A stretch of DNA of 64,000 bases from [Flexibacter] sp. ATCC 35103 (GCF_001975985.1 NZ_MTQF01000005.1:411261-475260); one strand, 5' to 3'. Numbered from the stretch's first letter, positions 50,489-60,390 are shown. Notes: generated by a model not told the origin, from the sequence alone. Made by a program: numbers and translations.

Positions 50489-53400
50489 ATGAAGCTAAAA
50501 TTATCTTTGTTACTCGTTTTAATTATTACGTATTCGTGGTCGCAATCCGGATCGACGAAAACATTTACCGGAAACGGTGTCTTTCTTGTCCCCGCAGGAG
50601 TGAGCAGTGTCAATGTTCAGGCTTGGGGTGGCGGAGGATCTGGCGGCGGAGCCAGTGCCGCACCATTACTTTTAGGGCGGGGAGCTGCCGGTGGAGGCGG
50701 AGGCGCTTATGCCAGTAATACGATATTAGTAACTCCCGGAACCACACTTAATGTAGTGGTTGCAAGTCAAACTGCTGGTACAAGTGGAGCTGGTATAACA
50801 GGAGGAAATTCTACGATTACGGGTTTTGAATCCTCGATTTTGGCAGCCGGAGGATCTGGAGGAGAAGCAAATAATGCTGGGGGTTCGCCAATAGGAGGAT
50901 CCGGAGGTACAATTGCAGCTTCGGCAGGATCTACTAAATTTGCCGGTGCAAACGGAGGAAGTGGTAATTCATGGAATCTTTTAGGTTTATTACTTTCTTC
51001 TGGTGCTGGCGGCGGCGGCGGAGGTTCTGGCGGAGCAGGTGGTACACCAGTTTCAGGTTTAATTTTAAGTAATGCACCCGGAAATGCAGGCTCACCTCCG
51101 GGAGGTGCCGGTAGTGGAGCTATAAATTCAGCATTAGGCGCATCACAAATAGGAGGAGCCGGTGCAGCCGGGAGAATCATTATTTCTTATAGCTGTACTA
51201 ATTTTAGTTTAACAAGTACAGCAGCTACAAGTGTTTGTGGATCTACCGGTACAACATCTACCGTAACTCTAACAGGAAGCGCTGCGTCATTACCTGTTGG
51301 TAATTATGAAGTAACTTATAACAGAAGTAATCCTAGTGCTACAGCTTTAACTGCAAATTTAACGGTTAGTACAGCAGGAACGGGAACTTTTACAGCAGGA
51401 GGATTAAGTACAGGAGGTTCTAGTACGATAACAATTACTAAACTTAGTTCAGAGTCTTGTTCTTCTGCTATTACTGCAAATAATTCAGCTACAGTAACGG
51501 TATCACCTGCAACTATTGCAGGAACCGTAAATGGCGGAATAACAGTTTGTTCAGGAAGTACAAGTGGATTTTTAACGCTTTCAGGCAATACAGGATCTGT
51601 TGTGAAATGGCAATCATCAGTAAGTCCGTTTTCTACATGGTCGGATATTGCTAATACAACAACAACGTATACTTCAGGAGCTTTAACACAAACGACTCAA
51701 TTTAGAGCTGTTGTTCAAAGTGGAGTTTGTGCAGCGATAAATTCTACCGCAACAACTGTAACAGTATCACCTGCAACTATTGCAGGAACCGTAAATGGCG
51801 GAATAACAGTTTGTTCAGGAAGTACAAGTGGATTTTTAACGCTTTCAGGCAATACAGGATCTGTTGTGAAATGGCAATCATCAGTAAGTCCGTTTTCTAT
51901 ATGGTCTGATATTGCAAATACTACGACAACTTATACTTCAGGAGCTTTAACAGAAACGACTCAATTTAGAGCTGTTGTTAAAAGTGGTGCTTGTGCAGCG
52001 GCAAATTCTGCTGCAACAACCGTAATCGTATCACCCGCAACTGTTGCAGGAGCCGTAAATGGTGGAATAACAGTTTGTTCAGGAAGCACAAGTGGATTCT
52101 TAACGCTTTCAGGCAATACAGGATCTGTTGTGAAATGGCAATCATCAGTAAGTCCTTTTTCTACGTGGTCGGATATTGCTAATACTACAACAACTTATAC
52201 TTCAGGAGCTTTAACAGAAACGACTCAATTTAGAGCTGTTGTTAAAAGTGGTGCTTGTGATGCGGTAAATTCTGCTGCAACAACTGTAACGGTTTCACCG
52301 GCAACCGCTGGAGGAACAGTTAGCGGGGGAACAACTATTAATTCAGGAGATACAAGTGGTTTGTTAACTTTATCAGGTCATACAGGATCAGTTTTTAACT
52401 GGCAATCATCAGTAAGTCCGTTTTCTATATGGTCTGATATTGCCAATACTACGACAACTTATACTTCAGGAACATTAACAGAAACTACACAGTTTAGAGC
52501 TGTTGTTAGTGGTCCTTGTGGAACTGCAAATTCTGCAGCAACAACTGTTACAGTAAATCCTAAACCTACTATAGCATTAGCTTCTAATACACCAGATATT
52601 TGTTCAGATGTCGATGGAATTGGGCAAAGTACTACATTAAGCTATAGTGCAACAACTGGAAACCCTATAACCTATAGTATTGTTTGGAATACATCTCCTT
52701 CAAATAGTTTTGCAGTAGTTACTGATGCTGCATTACCGGCTAGTCCAATCACGATTCTTGTACCTGGAGGAACAATTGGTGGAACTTATACAGGAACTTT
52801 GACCGTAAAAAACGCAAACGGTACTGTAAGTTTAGCTTCTGTTTTTACTTTAAAGGTAAAACAAAGTGATTCAATTATCTCTAATGATATAATTGACCCA
52901 ATTAGTACTAGTACTAGTATGCAATATGCAACGTTAGCATATTCTGGAATTATAGGCAATCCAACAGGATATTCTCTTATTTGGGATCAATCTGCAATGC
53001 AATCTCAAATTTTTGATTCATATACCTTTTCACCAAGTGGAGGTGTTATCAATAATATTAAGGTACTGGCTAATGTTCCTGCAGGAACTTACACAGGTAC
53101 AATGAATTTTTATAACAATGATGGTTGTTACGGAGCTCATCATGTATCTATAGTCATTAATAATCCAGGACCAACTATAGCATTAGCTTCGGCTGCAGAA
53201 ACTCGTTGTTCTACTAATGATGGCAGTCCGTCATCGACAACATTAGAGTATACGGGAACAACAGAAAACCCAACAACTTACAGTATAGTTTGGGATTCTT
53301 CTCCTGAAAATGCTTTTGTAGCTGTTACTGATGCTGCCTTGCCTGCCAGTCCAATTACAATTGCAATTCCTGCAGGAGTAATTCCTGGAACTTATACAGG

Positions 53401-56134
53401 GACTTTGACTGTCAAAAATGCAAATGGTGCTGTTAGCAGTCCGGGTTCAGGCTTTACGGTAACTATAAATGAAACTCCTTTAATTACTACAACAGGAGCA
53501 ATTGATGCAGTTTGTTCAAGTACCAGTTCGCAAAATACAACATTGGCATATTCCGGAGTTTCTGGTAATCCTATAAGTTATTTTATTGATTGGAATGGTC
53601 CGGCAAATGCAGCTTCATTGGCAGATCAGCCAAGTACTCCGTTTGCTTTTGAATCATGGGGCGGAACTATAAATACAATTCAGATATCTCCAAATGTTCC
53701 GGCAGGAACTTACACAGGTATATTGTATATTTTTAATGGAGTCTGCAATCAGTCTCAATTTGTGAGCTTAATAATTAATTCATCACCAAGTATAACTATA
53801 GCATCTGCTACGTCACCAAATATTTGTTCGGATGGCGAACCGGGAGGTACATCATTATCATATAGTGCAACAACTGAAAATCCGGTAACTTATAGTATTG
53901 CTTGGAATTCATCTCCAGTAAATAGTTTTGTAACTGTTACTGATGAAGCATTAGAAGAGAATAGCATTCACATTGAAGTTCCTGCAGGGACTCCCGGAGG
54001 TATCTATACTGGTACATTAACGGTGAAAAATGCAAATGGCTGTGTGAGCACGGGTTATGTTTTTAATTTAAACATAGATAATTTCCCTACAATTACTACA
54101 GATGGAATAATTGCATCAGTTACTACCAGTAGTAGTGCACAAAATACCACATTAGAATATTCTGCTGCTACGGATAATCCAACAAAATATTATATTAATT
54201 GGAATTCTGAGTTAATTGCAGATCAAGGTAATACTCCATTTATTTTTGTGTCGGGTGGAGGCATTATAAATAATATTGAAATACCTGCAAATGTACCGCC
54301 AGGAACTTATTCGGGTTCATTGGTTTATGGAAATGGGGCATGTCCGGGGTATCAACCAGTATCCATAACAATAAATTCAGAAGAATTACCAAGTATAACT
54401 TTAACATCTTCTGCAATAAAATATTGCCTGGATAACTATAACAACGCACATTATAAAGCAGTACCATATAGTGCGACAACAGGAAATCCTGTAACTTATA
54501 GTATAGTTTGGGATTCATCACCAACTAATAGTTTTACAGCAGTTACAGATGCGGCATTACCAGCTAATTCAATTCAGGTTCTTATTCCGCTTGGGACAGC
54601 TTCTGATACTTATACAGGAACATTGACTGTAAAAAATGCAAATGGCGATATAAGTAGTCCTTCAATTTTTACCATAAAAGTAGGCAGGTACTTTACTATT
54701 AGCACATCAGGAACAATTGCTTCAGTTGCAACAAGCACAAATTCGCAAAATGCTACATTATCCTATTCTGCGGTCGAAGGTAATATCTCAAATTATAATA
54801 TTGATTGGGACGCTACAGCAAATGCGGCTTTATTGACAGATCAAGGTGATACTCCATTTACTTCAGTATCAAGTGGCGGTACTATAAATACAATTGAGAT
54901 ACCGGCAAATGTACCTGCAGGAACTTATAATGGTACAATGTATCTTTTTGATGGTACTTGTGGTGTAGTTCAATCCGTATCTATAGTGATTAATGGTTTA
55001 TTGCCAACTATAGCATTGACATCTTCAACAGATATATGTTTGAATAATACTACTGAAGAACAGTATGCAAAATTAGATTATAAAGGAACTACAGGAAATC
55101 CAACAACTTATAGTATAGTTTGGAATTCATCTCCCGGAAACAATTTGATAGTTGTTACTGATGCAATATTACCAGCTAGTCCAATCAGTATTGCGGTTCC
55201 TAACGATACATTGAGAGGAACTTATACAGGAACGCTGATTGTTAAAGACGCAAATGGTGTAAATAGTTTAGGAAAAACTTTTAATTTAAATGTAGGAGTA
55301 GCTCCTTCAATTACGATTTTTGCACCAATTAGATCAGTTTGTTCAAGCACGAGTTTTCAAAATGCAACATTAGAATACTCAGAAATTACAGGTAATCCTA
55401 CAAGTTATTATATTGATTGGGATGAAACTGCAAATGCAGCTTTATTACAAGATCAATCTATTACATCTTATGAATTTGAAGGAATAGGTGGGCTTATAGA
55501 ATCTATTGGGATATCAGCTAATGTTCCAGGAGGATCTTATTCAGGCACAATGTATCTTGTAGAAGGAGCTTGCACAGGATCTGTGCCAGTATCTATAGAA
55601 ATTAATTCAACCCCGGCAGCACCAATTATTGGAGAAATTACACCAGTAACTGATGAAAGCAGGTCAACTGTTAGTGTAAGCGGATTACCTCGTCGTACGG
55701 AGTGGACAATATTAATTAGTCCGAGTTTACAAACCAGAACCGGATTCGGAGATTCTGTACTCATTTATGATATTCCGGTAGGGACATCTACTCTTACAGT
55801 AAGTAATTTTGAATCAACTTGTGCTTCAGAGCCTTCAGCAAGTTTTGTAATTGTAGATGAAAGGTCATCTTCAAGAGGAGTTGAAGCAGCAGAAGTTTCA
55901 GAAGATTATACTACTTCAGTAACTGCTTTTAATCAGGTGATTAATATCGAAACCATTAATCATACTATCAGTGAGGTATTTATTTATGATGTATCCGGTA
56001 ATTTGCTTTACAAGAAAGATAAAATATCAGATTCTAAATTAATTATTAACAGTCTAAGATCCAGTAATCAGGTTTTAGTAGTCAAAGTAGTTTTAAATAA
56101 TAATCGTGTCGCAACTAAAAAGGTGATTTATTAA
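50489..56134 (+). CDS. Giant secreted repeat protein with T9SS sorting domain
   Basis: An 1881-residue protein with a signal peptide (1-19, ending in SWSQ). Four regions follow: a glycine-rich domain (about 20-235, with AWGGGGSGGG); a linker beta domain (about 236-338); four tandem 88-residue Ig-like repeats (about 340-691) marked by TVCSGSTSGFLTLSGNTGSV; and five pairs of alternating modules A and B (about 691-1707). A modules contain YSIVWNSSP and GTYTGTLTVKNANG; B modules contain IPANVPAGTYTGTMY. The last 80 or so residues (VFIYDVSGNLLYKKDKI through VATKKVIY) form a type IX sorting domain, probably the type C variant seen in Flavobacterium. An adhesin or matrix role is inferred. Confidence 0.82.
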   Translation: MKLKLSLLLVLIITYSWSQSGSTKTFTGNGVFLVPAGVSSVNVQAWGGGGSGGGASAAPLLLGRGAAGGGGGAYASNTILVTPGTTLNVVVASQTAGTSGAGITGGNSTITGFESSILAAGGSGGEANNAGGSPIGGSGGTIAASAGSTKFAGANGGSGNSWNLLGLLLSSGAGGGGGGSGGAGGTPVSGLILSNAPGNAGSPPGGAGSGAINSALGASQIGGAGAAGRIIISYSCTNFSLTSTAATSVCGSTGTTSTVTLTGSAASLPVGNYEVTYNRSNPSATALTANLTVSTAGTGTFTAGGLSTGGSSTITITKLSSESCSSAITANNSATVTVSPATIAGTVNGGITVCSGSTSGFLTLSGNTGSVVKWQSSVSPFSTWSDIANTTTTYTSGALTQTTQFRAVVQSGVCAAINSTATTVTVSPATIAGTVNGGITVCSGSTSGFLTLSGNTGSVVKWQSSVSPFSIWSDIANTTTTYTSGALTETTQFRAVVKSGACAAANSAATTVIVSPATVAGAVNGGITVCSGSTSGFLTLSGNTGSVVKWQSSVSPFSTWSDIANTTTTYTSGALTETTQFRAVVKSGACDAVNSAATTVTVSPATAGGTVSGGTTINSGDTSGLLTLSGHTGSVFNWQSSVSPFSIWSDIANTTTTYTSGTLTETTQFRAVVSGPCGTANSAATTVTVNPKPTIALASNTPDICSDVDGIGQSTTLSYSATTGNPITYSIVWNTSPSNSFAVVTDAALPASPITILVPGGTIGGTYTGTLTVKNANGTVSLASVFTLKVKQSDSIISNDIIDPISTSTSMQYATLAYSGIIGNPTGYSLIWDQSAMQSQIFDSYTFSPSGGVINNIKVLANVPAGTYTGTMNFYNNDGCYGAHHVSIVINNPGPTIALASAAETRCSTNDGSPSSTTLEYTGTTENPTTYSIVWDSSPENAFVAVTDAALPASPITIAIPAGVIPGTYTGTLTVKNANGAVSSPGSGFTVTINETPLITTTGAIDAVCSSTSSQNTTLAYSGVSGNPISYFIDWNGPANAASLADQPSTPFAFESWGGTINTIQISPNVPAGTYTGILYIFNGVCNQSQFVSLIINSSPSITIASATSPNICSDGEPGGTSLSYSATTENPVTYSIAWNSSPVNSFVTVTDEALEENSIHIEVPAGTPGGIYTGTLTVKNANGCVSTGYVFNLNIDNFPTITTDGIIASVTTSSSAQNTTLEYSAATDNPTKYYINWNSELIADQGNTPFIFVSGGGIINNIEIPANVPPGTYSGSLVYGNGACPGYQPVSITINSEELPSITLTSSAIKYCLDNYNNAHYKAVPYSATTGNPVTYSIVWDSSPTNSFTAVTDAALPANSIQVLIPLGTASDTYTGTLTVKNANGDISSPSIFTIKVGRYFTISTSGTIASVATSTNSQNATLSYSAVEGNISNYNIDWDATANAALLTDQGDTPFTSVSSGGTINTIEIPANVPAGTYNGTMYLFDGTCGVVQSVSIVINGLLPTIALTSSTDICLNNTTEEQYAKLDYKGTTGNPTTYSIVWNSSPGNNLIVVTDAILPASPISIAVPNDTLRGTYTGTLIVKDANGVNSLGKTFNLNVGVAPSITIFAPIRSVCSSTSFQNATLEYSEITGNPTSYYIDWDETANAALLQDQSITSYEFEGIGGLIESIGISANVPGGSYSGTMYLVEGACTGSVPVSIEINSTPAAPIIGEITPVTDESRSTVSVSGLPRRTEWTILISPSLQTRTGFGDSVLIYDIPVGTSTLTVSNFESTCASEPSASFVIVDERSSSRGVEAAEVSEDYTTSVTAFNQVINIETINHTISEVFIYDVSGNLLYKKDKISDSKLIINSLRSSNQVLVVKVVLNNNRVATKKVIY
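51506..52561 (+). repeat. Four tandem 264-bp repeats
   Basis: Corresponding bases recur at 51511, 51775, 52039 and 52303, exactly 264 bases apart. Units 1 to 3 are nearly identical in DNA; unit 4 has diverged in its first half. Confidence 0.92.
52559..55610 (+). repeat. Five A-B module pairs of about 600-615 bp
   Basis: The Pro codon that opens each A module is at 52565, 53171, 53786, 54389 and 55004, giving spacings of 606, 615, 603 and 615 bases. The pairs have diverged in DNA but keep the same protein pattern, so this duplication is older than the 264-bp array. Confidence 0.85.
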
Positions 56135-56154
56135 AAATTATAATACCAAAATTT

Positions 56155-56187
56155 AAAACCACTTGTCGAAAAGCAAGTGGTTTTTTG
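56155..56187 (+). terminator. Terminator after the giant repeat protein
   Basis: AAAACCACTTG pairs perfectly with CAAGTGGTTTT around an eight-base loop, with T-runs on both strands. It also serves the convergent AAA ATPase gene. Confidence 0.92.
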
Positions 56188-56201
56188 TTTAAAATACTGC
56201 C

Positions 56202-56915
56202 TTATAATAACTTTTGGAGTTCCAATTCGGCAATAATTTGTTTCTTCATAATTGTATTAACATAGTCTTTAGCTTCTGCATATGAGATATTGTACTTACG
56301 TGAAATATTTTGTAAATGAGAAGGAAATCCAACCAGTAATCTATCATAATAAAGATCCAATTCACTTTCGTTGGGCATTTCGAATTGCAGTCGTATTTGA
56401 AATCTTCTCAATAAAGCTGTGTCAATCGTATGATAATGATTTGTAGCACAAATAAGCAGGCTGTTTGTTGGCAAATAATCAATCAACTGAATAATGGTAT
56501 TAACCAAGCGTCTCATTTCGCCCACATCTTTATCCTCACTGTCACGGCTTTTTCCAATTTGGTCAAATTCATCCAGAAATAATACGGCATTTTCCCTAAT
56601 AGCTTTGTCGAATATGGCTTTTACATTTTTTGAGGTTTCACCAATTCGGGCATTAATTAAAGTGCTTAAGTTTATGATTACGATATTTTTATTCAATGCA
56701 GTTGCAATAGCTTTTGCCGTTGTTGTTTTACCACATCCTGAATGACCGTGAAGTAATATTTTATGATCTACTTTAAGATTGTATTTTTTTAATTCTTCAA
56801 GATATTGATGCTCTTTTATAGTCTGCGTCAAAGCTGCCTTATTTTCTTCACTAAAAAGTAAATCATCTAAAACTATTTTTTCAGTATCGTTTACGGTAAG
56901 TTCGTATAGATTCAT
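56202..56915 (-). CDS. Stand-alone AAA ATPase
   Basis: A 237-residue cytoplasmic ATPase with a single AAA module. Walker A is GHSGCGKTT (57-65), Walker B is VLFLDEFD (111-118), sensor 1 is Asn159 in CATN, and arginine fingers are at 170-171 (LLRRF). There is only a 50-residue N-terminal part and no protease, helicase or membrane segment. It resembles the core of SpoVK- or FtsH-type AAA proteins. The partner and substrate are unknown. It is a single gene, convergent with the repeat-protein gene. Confidence 0.8.
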   Translation of the reverse strand: MNLYELTVNDTEKIVLDDLLFSEENKAALTQTIKEHQYLEELKKYNLKVDHKILLHGHSGCGKTTTAKAIATALNKNIVIINLSTLINARIGETSKNVKAIFDKAIRENAVLFLDEFDQIGKSRDSEDKDVGEMRRLVNTIIQLIDYLPTNSLLICATNHYHTIDTALLRRFQIRLQFEMPNESELDLYYDRLLVGFPSHLQNISRKYNISYAEAKDYVNTIMKKQIIAELELQKLL

Positions 56916-57182
56916 TTCAATTTTTATTTAATGCAAAATTATAACATATCAAGACTAAACCTGCAATCCAGTCTTTGGTATTTACAATAGTCCAGTTTTT
57001 AATTTAAAATTATAAACAGACCAGTAATTTATAATAAATCAAAAAACTGGATTATAAGCTTTCTGTTGAACCTAAGTAACTTCGTTCTAATAATACATCA
57101 ATGTATTGATATAATTATTGGTAAAAAAACTTCTTTAAAGTAATTGTACCAGACAAGTAATAATAATCTAAAATATTAATTT

Positions 57183-57446
57183 ATGAAAATAGCGGTATGG
57201 GATACTTATGTAACCCGAAAAGACGGAGAAATTATGCATTTTGATATTCTCGTAGAAGAGCATACGAATGATGCGGATCAGGTTTTTGAGTTTGGTAAAA
57301 TTTATTTAAAAACCGTATCACAAGAAGGTCAGCCCTTAACCTCAAAAGAATGTAAATTTTGTCACATAGATAAAGCTCCTTTAGAAGTAGAAAATCAAAT
57401 TAAGGAAAATGGTTTTTCTATTATCGAAATGGAAAATTGTAATTAA
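57183..57446 (+). CDS. DUF2024 family protein
   Basis: An 87-residue cytoplasmic protein. The start MKIAVWDTYVTRKDGEIMHFDILV and the later SKECKFCHIDKA are characteristic of DUF2024, a small family without an assigned function. Two cysteines in CKFC could bind metal. It is a single gene between the AAA ATPase and the MocR regulator. Confidence 0.8.
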   Translation: MKIAVWDTYVTRKDGEIMHFDILVEEHTNDADQVFEFGKIYLKTVSQEGQPLTSKECKFCHIDKAPLEVENQIKENGFSIIEMENCN

Positions 57447-57507
57447 TGATTGTATTATAATCTGAAATTTTACAGGCTGAGAACTAAAGTGTTTTCAGCC
57501 TTATTTT

Positions 57508-58920
57508 TTATAGATATTCAGAAAGTGCTATAATTCCTTCCTCCATTTGTTTTTCTGTAAGTGAAGCATATCCTAATCTAAATCCGGATGCCGAATCTGT
57601 AAAACTAAAATTTTCAGGATTCATGATTTTAATGCCTTTAAGGGATAATTGCTCACAAACGAATGAAATGTCAATTTTAGAATTTGGTACAATCCAAAAA
57701 GCCAGTCCGCCTTCAGGTTTAGAAAAAGTGATTTTGCCTTTGAGATATTGATTGCAGAGACCTTCAAAATAATCTCTTTTTGATTTATAAATAAGATTGG
57801 TTTTTTTAAGATGTCTTTTTATAATTCCTTCATTAATGAGATGAAGCACCGCTTCTTCCATAATATTATCGCCTTGTACGTCGATTATTTTTCTGTGTTC
57901 GCCTACTTTCATAATGTTTTCAGGACTAGTCACCAAATAACCAATACGCAATGCCGGAGCTACAATCTTGCTTAGAGTTCCTATGTAAACAAAGTTTTTT
58001 GCATTTTCATAACTCGAAATAGGTAATACAGGACGTTGCCCAAAATGGAATTCATGATCATAATCATCCTCAATTATCGTAAAACCGTATCGATTGGATA
58101 ATTCAATGAGCTTTAATCTTTTTTTCAGACTCATTGTTACCGTAGTCGGAAATTGATGATGTGGCGTAACATATATTGCTTTTATAGCGCTATATGTTCT
58201 AAGATATTCCTCGACTTCATCTAAATTCAGGCCATCGCCCGCAATACTTACCGGGAGTAAAGTAGCGCCTGCATTTTCAAACGCCTTCCATGCCGGTTTG
58301 TAACCCGGATTCTCGATCATAGCACAATCCCCTTTTGTGAGTAAACAATGCGAAGCGAGATACATTGCCATTTGGCTGCCACGCGTAATGCAGACTTGTT
58401 CCTGAGAAACATTCATTCCTCGTTTAAAATTCAGCATTTGTGCGATTGCTTTTCTAAATTCGGCAGCGCCAAACTCATTACTGTAACCCATTATCTGCCA
58501 GCGTGATTTTCTGTTGAATATTTCCCTGTACGCACGGGCAAGATCAGTCATAGGAGCAAGTCGGCTATCAGGTAGTCCGTCATCAAAAACCAGATGAGGT
58601 TTTATTTCATTATCAGCAACAGCTATAGGTTCTTTAGTCTTTTTATCCAGAAAAATTTCAGGCAGCACATCAGCAACAAATGTTCCTTTTCTGTCTATTG
58701 TTACCAGCCAGCCTTCGGTAATTAAAACGTCAAGTGCTTCAATCACAGTATTGCGATTAACCTCGAGTAAACCTGCTAGTTGTCTGCTTCCGGGCAAAGT
58801 ATTGCCACTGGATAATTTACCGGATTTTATAGCATAAATAATCGCGTCAGCAATTTGAAGATAAAGTGCCGTATTGGATTTTTTGTCTAACTGAATTTCT
58901 AATTGCCAAGGTCGTAACAT
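57508..58920 (-). CDS. MocR-type (GntR/aminotransferase) transcriptional regulator
   Basis: A 470-residue regulator fusing a GntR winged helix (about 15-85, with SGNTLPGSRQLAGLLEVNRNTV) to a class I aminotransferase-like domain (about 115-470) that binds pyridoxal phosphate. The PLP lysine lies in GTLSKIVAPALRIGY. Conserved IEDDYDHEF is present. MocR proteins usually control divergent neighbours, here the cupin and aldolase genes. Near-inverted sites TCTGG(A)CTA flank its start and leader. Its -7 box and that of the cupin gene lie back to back. Confidence 0.88.
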   Translation of the reverse strand: MLRPWQLEIQLDKKSNTALYLQIADAIIYAIKSGKLSSGNTLPGSRQLAGLLEVNRNTVIEALDVLITEGWLVTIDRKGTFVADVLPEIFLDKKTKEPIAVADNEIKPHLVFDDGLPDSRLAPMTDLARAYREIFNRKSRWQIMGYSNEFGAAEFRKAIAQMLNFKRGMNVSQEQVCITRGSQMAMYLASHCLLTKGDCAMIENPGYKPAWKAFENAGATLLPVSIAGDGLNLDEVEEYLRTYSAIKAIYVTPHHQFPTTVTMSLKKRLKLIELSNRYGFTIIEDDYDHEFHFGQRPVLPISSYENAKNFVYIGTLSKIVAPALRIGYLVTSPENIMKVGEHRKIIDVQGDNIMEEAVLHLINEGIIKRHLKKTNLIYKSKRDYFEGLCNQYLKGKITFSKPEGGLAFWIVPNSKIDISFVCEQLSLKGIKIMNPENFSFTDSASGFRLGYASLTEKQMEEGIIALSEYL

Positions 58921-59017
58921 CTGGACTATCTGTTTATGTTAAAACTGTGTCATGTAGCCAGACCAAAGTTAGGATATTTTTGTGAAGCAATAATGCAGGA
59001 ACTTAAATTAAATAAAA
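58921..59017. promoter_or_regulatory. Divergent MocR/cupin control region
   Basis: It contains minus-strand -7 box TAACTTTG (58964-58971) for the regulator and plus-strand -7 box TATTTTTG (58975-58982) for the cupin gene. An inverted pair, CTGGACTA (58921-58928) and TAGCCAG (58955-58961), lies between the regulator's promoter and its ATG. The pair fits an autoregulatory MocR operator. Confidence 0.55.
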
Positions 59018-59479
59018 ATGGAAACATCAGAAAAAAAATTCTCATCAAAAGATTTTCATCAAACTTTTGCACGTCCAAGCTTTGTAATGCCTGAAAAATT
59101 AATTCATAGAAATGTAGAAAATGCAGGCGAACACAATCAATTTTCAACAGAAAGAAAACATCCGGTTTTCTTTGTTGATTTACCAAGTAAAAATGTCAGT
59201 ATGACTATTGGAGGTTTATTACCAGGACAATTAACGAACAGGCACAGACATACTTATGAAACTTTGCTGTATGTAATTGAAGGTGCAGGATATACAGAAA
59301 TTGAGGATCAAAAAGTAGAATGGAAGGCAGGAGATGCAGTTTATATTCCGGCATGGACCTGGCACAGACATCAAAATGTAAGCGATTTAGAAAATGCGAA
59401 ATACATTGCTGCAGAAAATGCACCTCAATTGCAAAATTTAGGAGTTGCATTAAGAGAAGAAGAAGGAAGGGATTTATAA
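59018..59479 (+). CDS. Cupin domain protein
   Basis: A 153-residue single-domain cupin (about 60-130). Metal ligands can be assigned to the HRHTYET motif (two His and Glu) and to the His of WTWHRHQN. Cupins of this kind are dioxygenases, isomerases or small-molecule-binding proteins. The gene is 17 bases before the aldolase gene and divergent from the MocR gene, so its ligand is probably linked to the aldolase substrate. The ATG at 59018 follows a -7 box by 35 bases. Confidence 0.82.
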   Translation: METSEKKFSSKDFHQTFARPSFVMPEKLIHRNVENAGEHNQFSTERKHPVFFVDLPSKNVSMTIGGLLPGQLTNRHRHTYETLLYVIEGAGYTEIEDQKVEWKAGDAVYIPAWTWHRHQNVSDLENAKYIAAENAPQLQNLGVALREEEGRDL

Positions 59480-59496
59480 AAATAAAAAAGACAGAA

Positions 59497-60378
59497 ATGA
59501 AAAACACCCTATTCAAAGGTATAATTGCATACCCTATAACACCTTTTCAGGAAAACGAGAAAGTTGATATCTTGCTTTATAAAAAATTACTGGAAAGATT
59601 AATTGCGTCAGGATCACACGCTGTCGCACCTTTGGGCAGTACTGGTGTAATGCCTTATTTGAACGATGACGAAAAAGAAGCCATCACAGAAGCTACTATA
59701 GAACAGGTAAACAACAGAGTTCCCATTTTAGTTGGAGTCTCAAACCTAACGACAGAAAAGACGATTTATCATGCAAAGTTTGCTGAAAAAGCAGGTGCAA
59801 CTGCCGTAATGATTATCCCTATGAGTTACTGGAAACTTAGTGATGACGAAATTGTAAAACATTATGATGCTGTTGCCAAACAAATTTCTATTCCAATCAT
59901 GGCGTATAACAATCCCGCTACGGCAGGAGTAGATATGTCGCCAAAATTATTAAAGAGAATTCTTGAAATTCCCAATGTTACCATGATTAAGGAAAGTACA
60001 GGGGATGTACAAAGAATGCATTATCTAAAAAAAGAGTTAGGAGATTCGGTAGCATTTTATAACGGATCAAACCCATTGGCACTTTCTGCATTTGCGGCAG
60101 GAGCTACCGGTTGGTGCACTGCAGCGCCCAATTTGATTCCGGAACTCAATATTGCGTTGTATAATGCCATACAAAATAATGATCTGCACGAAGCGCAAAA
60201 GTTGTTTTATAAACAAATCGATTTATTGCGTTTTATTGTAGAAAAAGGATTGCCAAGAGCTATTAAATCCGGATTAAATATTCAGAACATCGAAAGTGGC
60301 TATTTAAGAAAACCATTGCAGCCTCTGGCAGAACATGAAACAATTGAGCTGGATCGAATCCTGAAATTAATACAATAA
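59497..60378 (+). CDS. DapA-family (dihydrodipicolinate synthase-like) aldolase
   Basis: A 293-residue TIM-barrel enzyme of the class I pyruvate-dependent lyase family. The Schiff-base Lys is in MIKEST and the catalytic Tyr in PIMAYNNPA. The substrate loop, GTTGE in true DapA, reads GSTGVM here. With the separate regulator, this argues for another substrate than aspartate semialdehyde, such as a sugar acid or hydroxyproline-type compound. I start at the ATG at 59497; the frame upstream overlaps the cupin gene and is not coding. A strong terminator follows. Confidence 0.85.
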   Translation: MKNTLFKGIIAYPITPFQENEKVDILLYKKLLERLIASGSHAVAPLGSTGVMPYLNDDEKEAITEATIEQVNNRVPILVGVSNLTTEKTIYHAKFAEKAGATAVMIIPMSYWKLSDDEIVKHYDAVAKQISIPIMAYNNPATAGVDMSPKLLKRILEIPNVTMIKESTGDVQRMHYLKKELGDSVAFYNGSNPLALSAFAAGATGWCTAAPNLIPELNIALYNAIQNNDLHEAQKLFYKQIDLLRFIVEKGLPRAIKSGLNIQNIESGYLRKPLQPLAEHETIELDRILKLIQ

Positions 60379-60390
60379 TTCAAATTAAAT

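Noticed and set aside
50767-51588. Long minus-strand open frames opposite the glycine-rich region
   Set aside because: They are proline-rich shadows created by glycine codons on the coding strand.
51506-52561. Regular 264-bp spacing considered as a CRISPR-like or satellite array
   Set aside because: The repeats stay in frame within one large gene and encode Ig-like modules, and the unit is far too long for CRISPR.
59320-59496. Upstream extension of the DapA-like frame
   Set aside because: It lies inside the cupin gene in another frame; the protein proper starts at the ATG at 59497.
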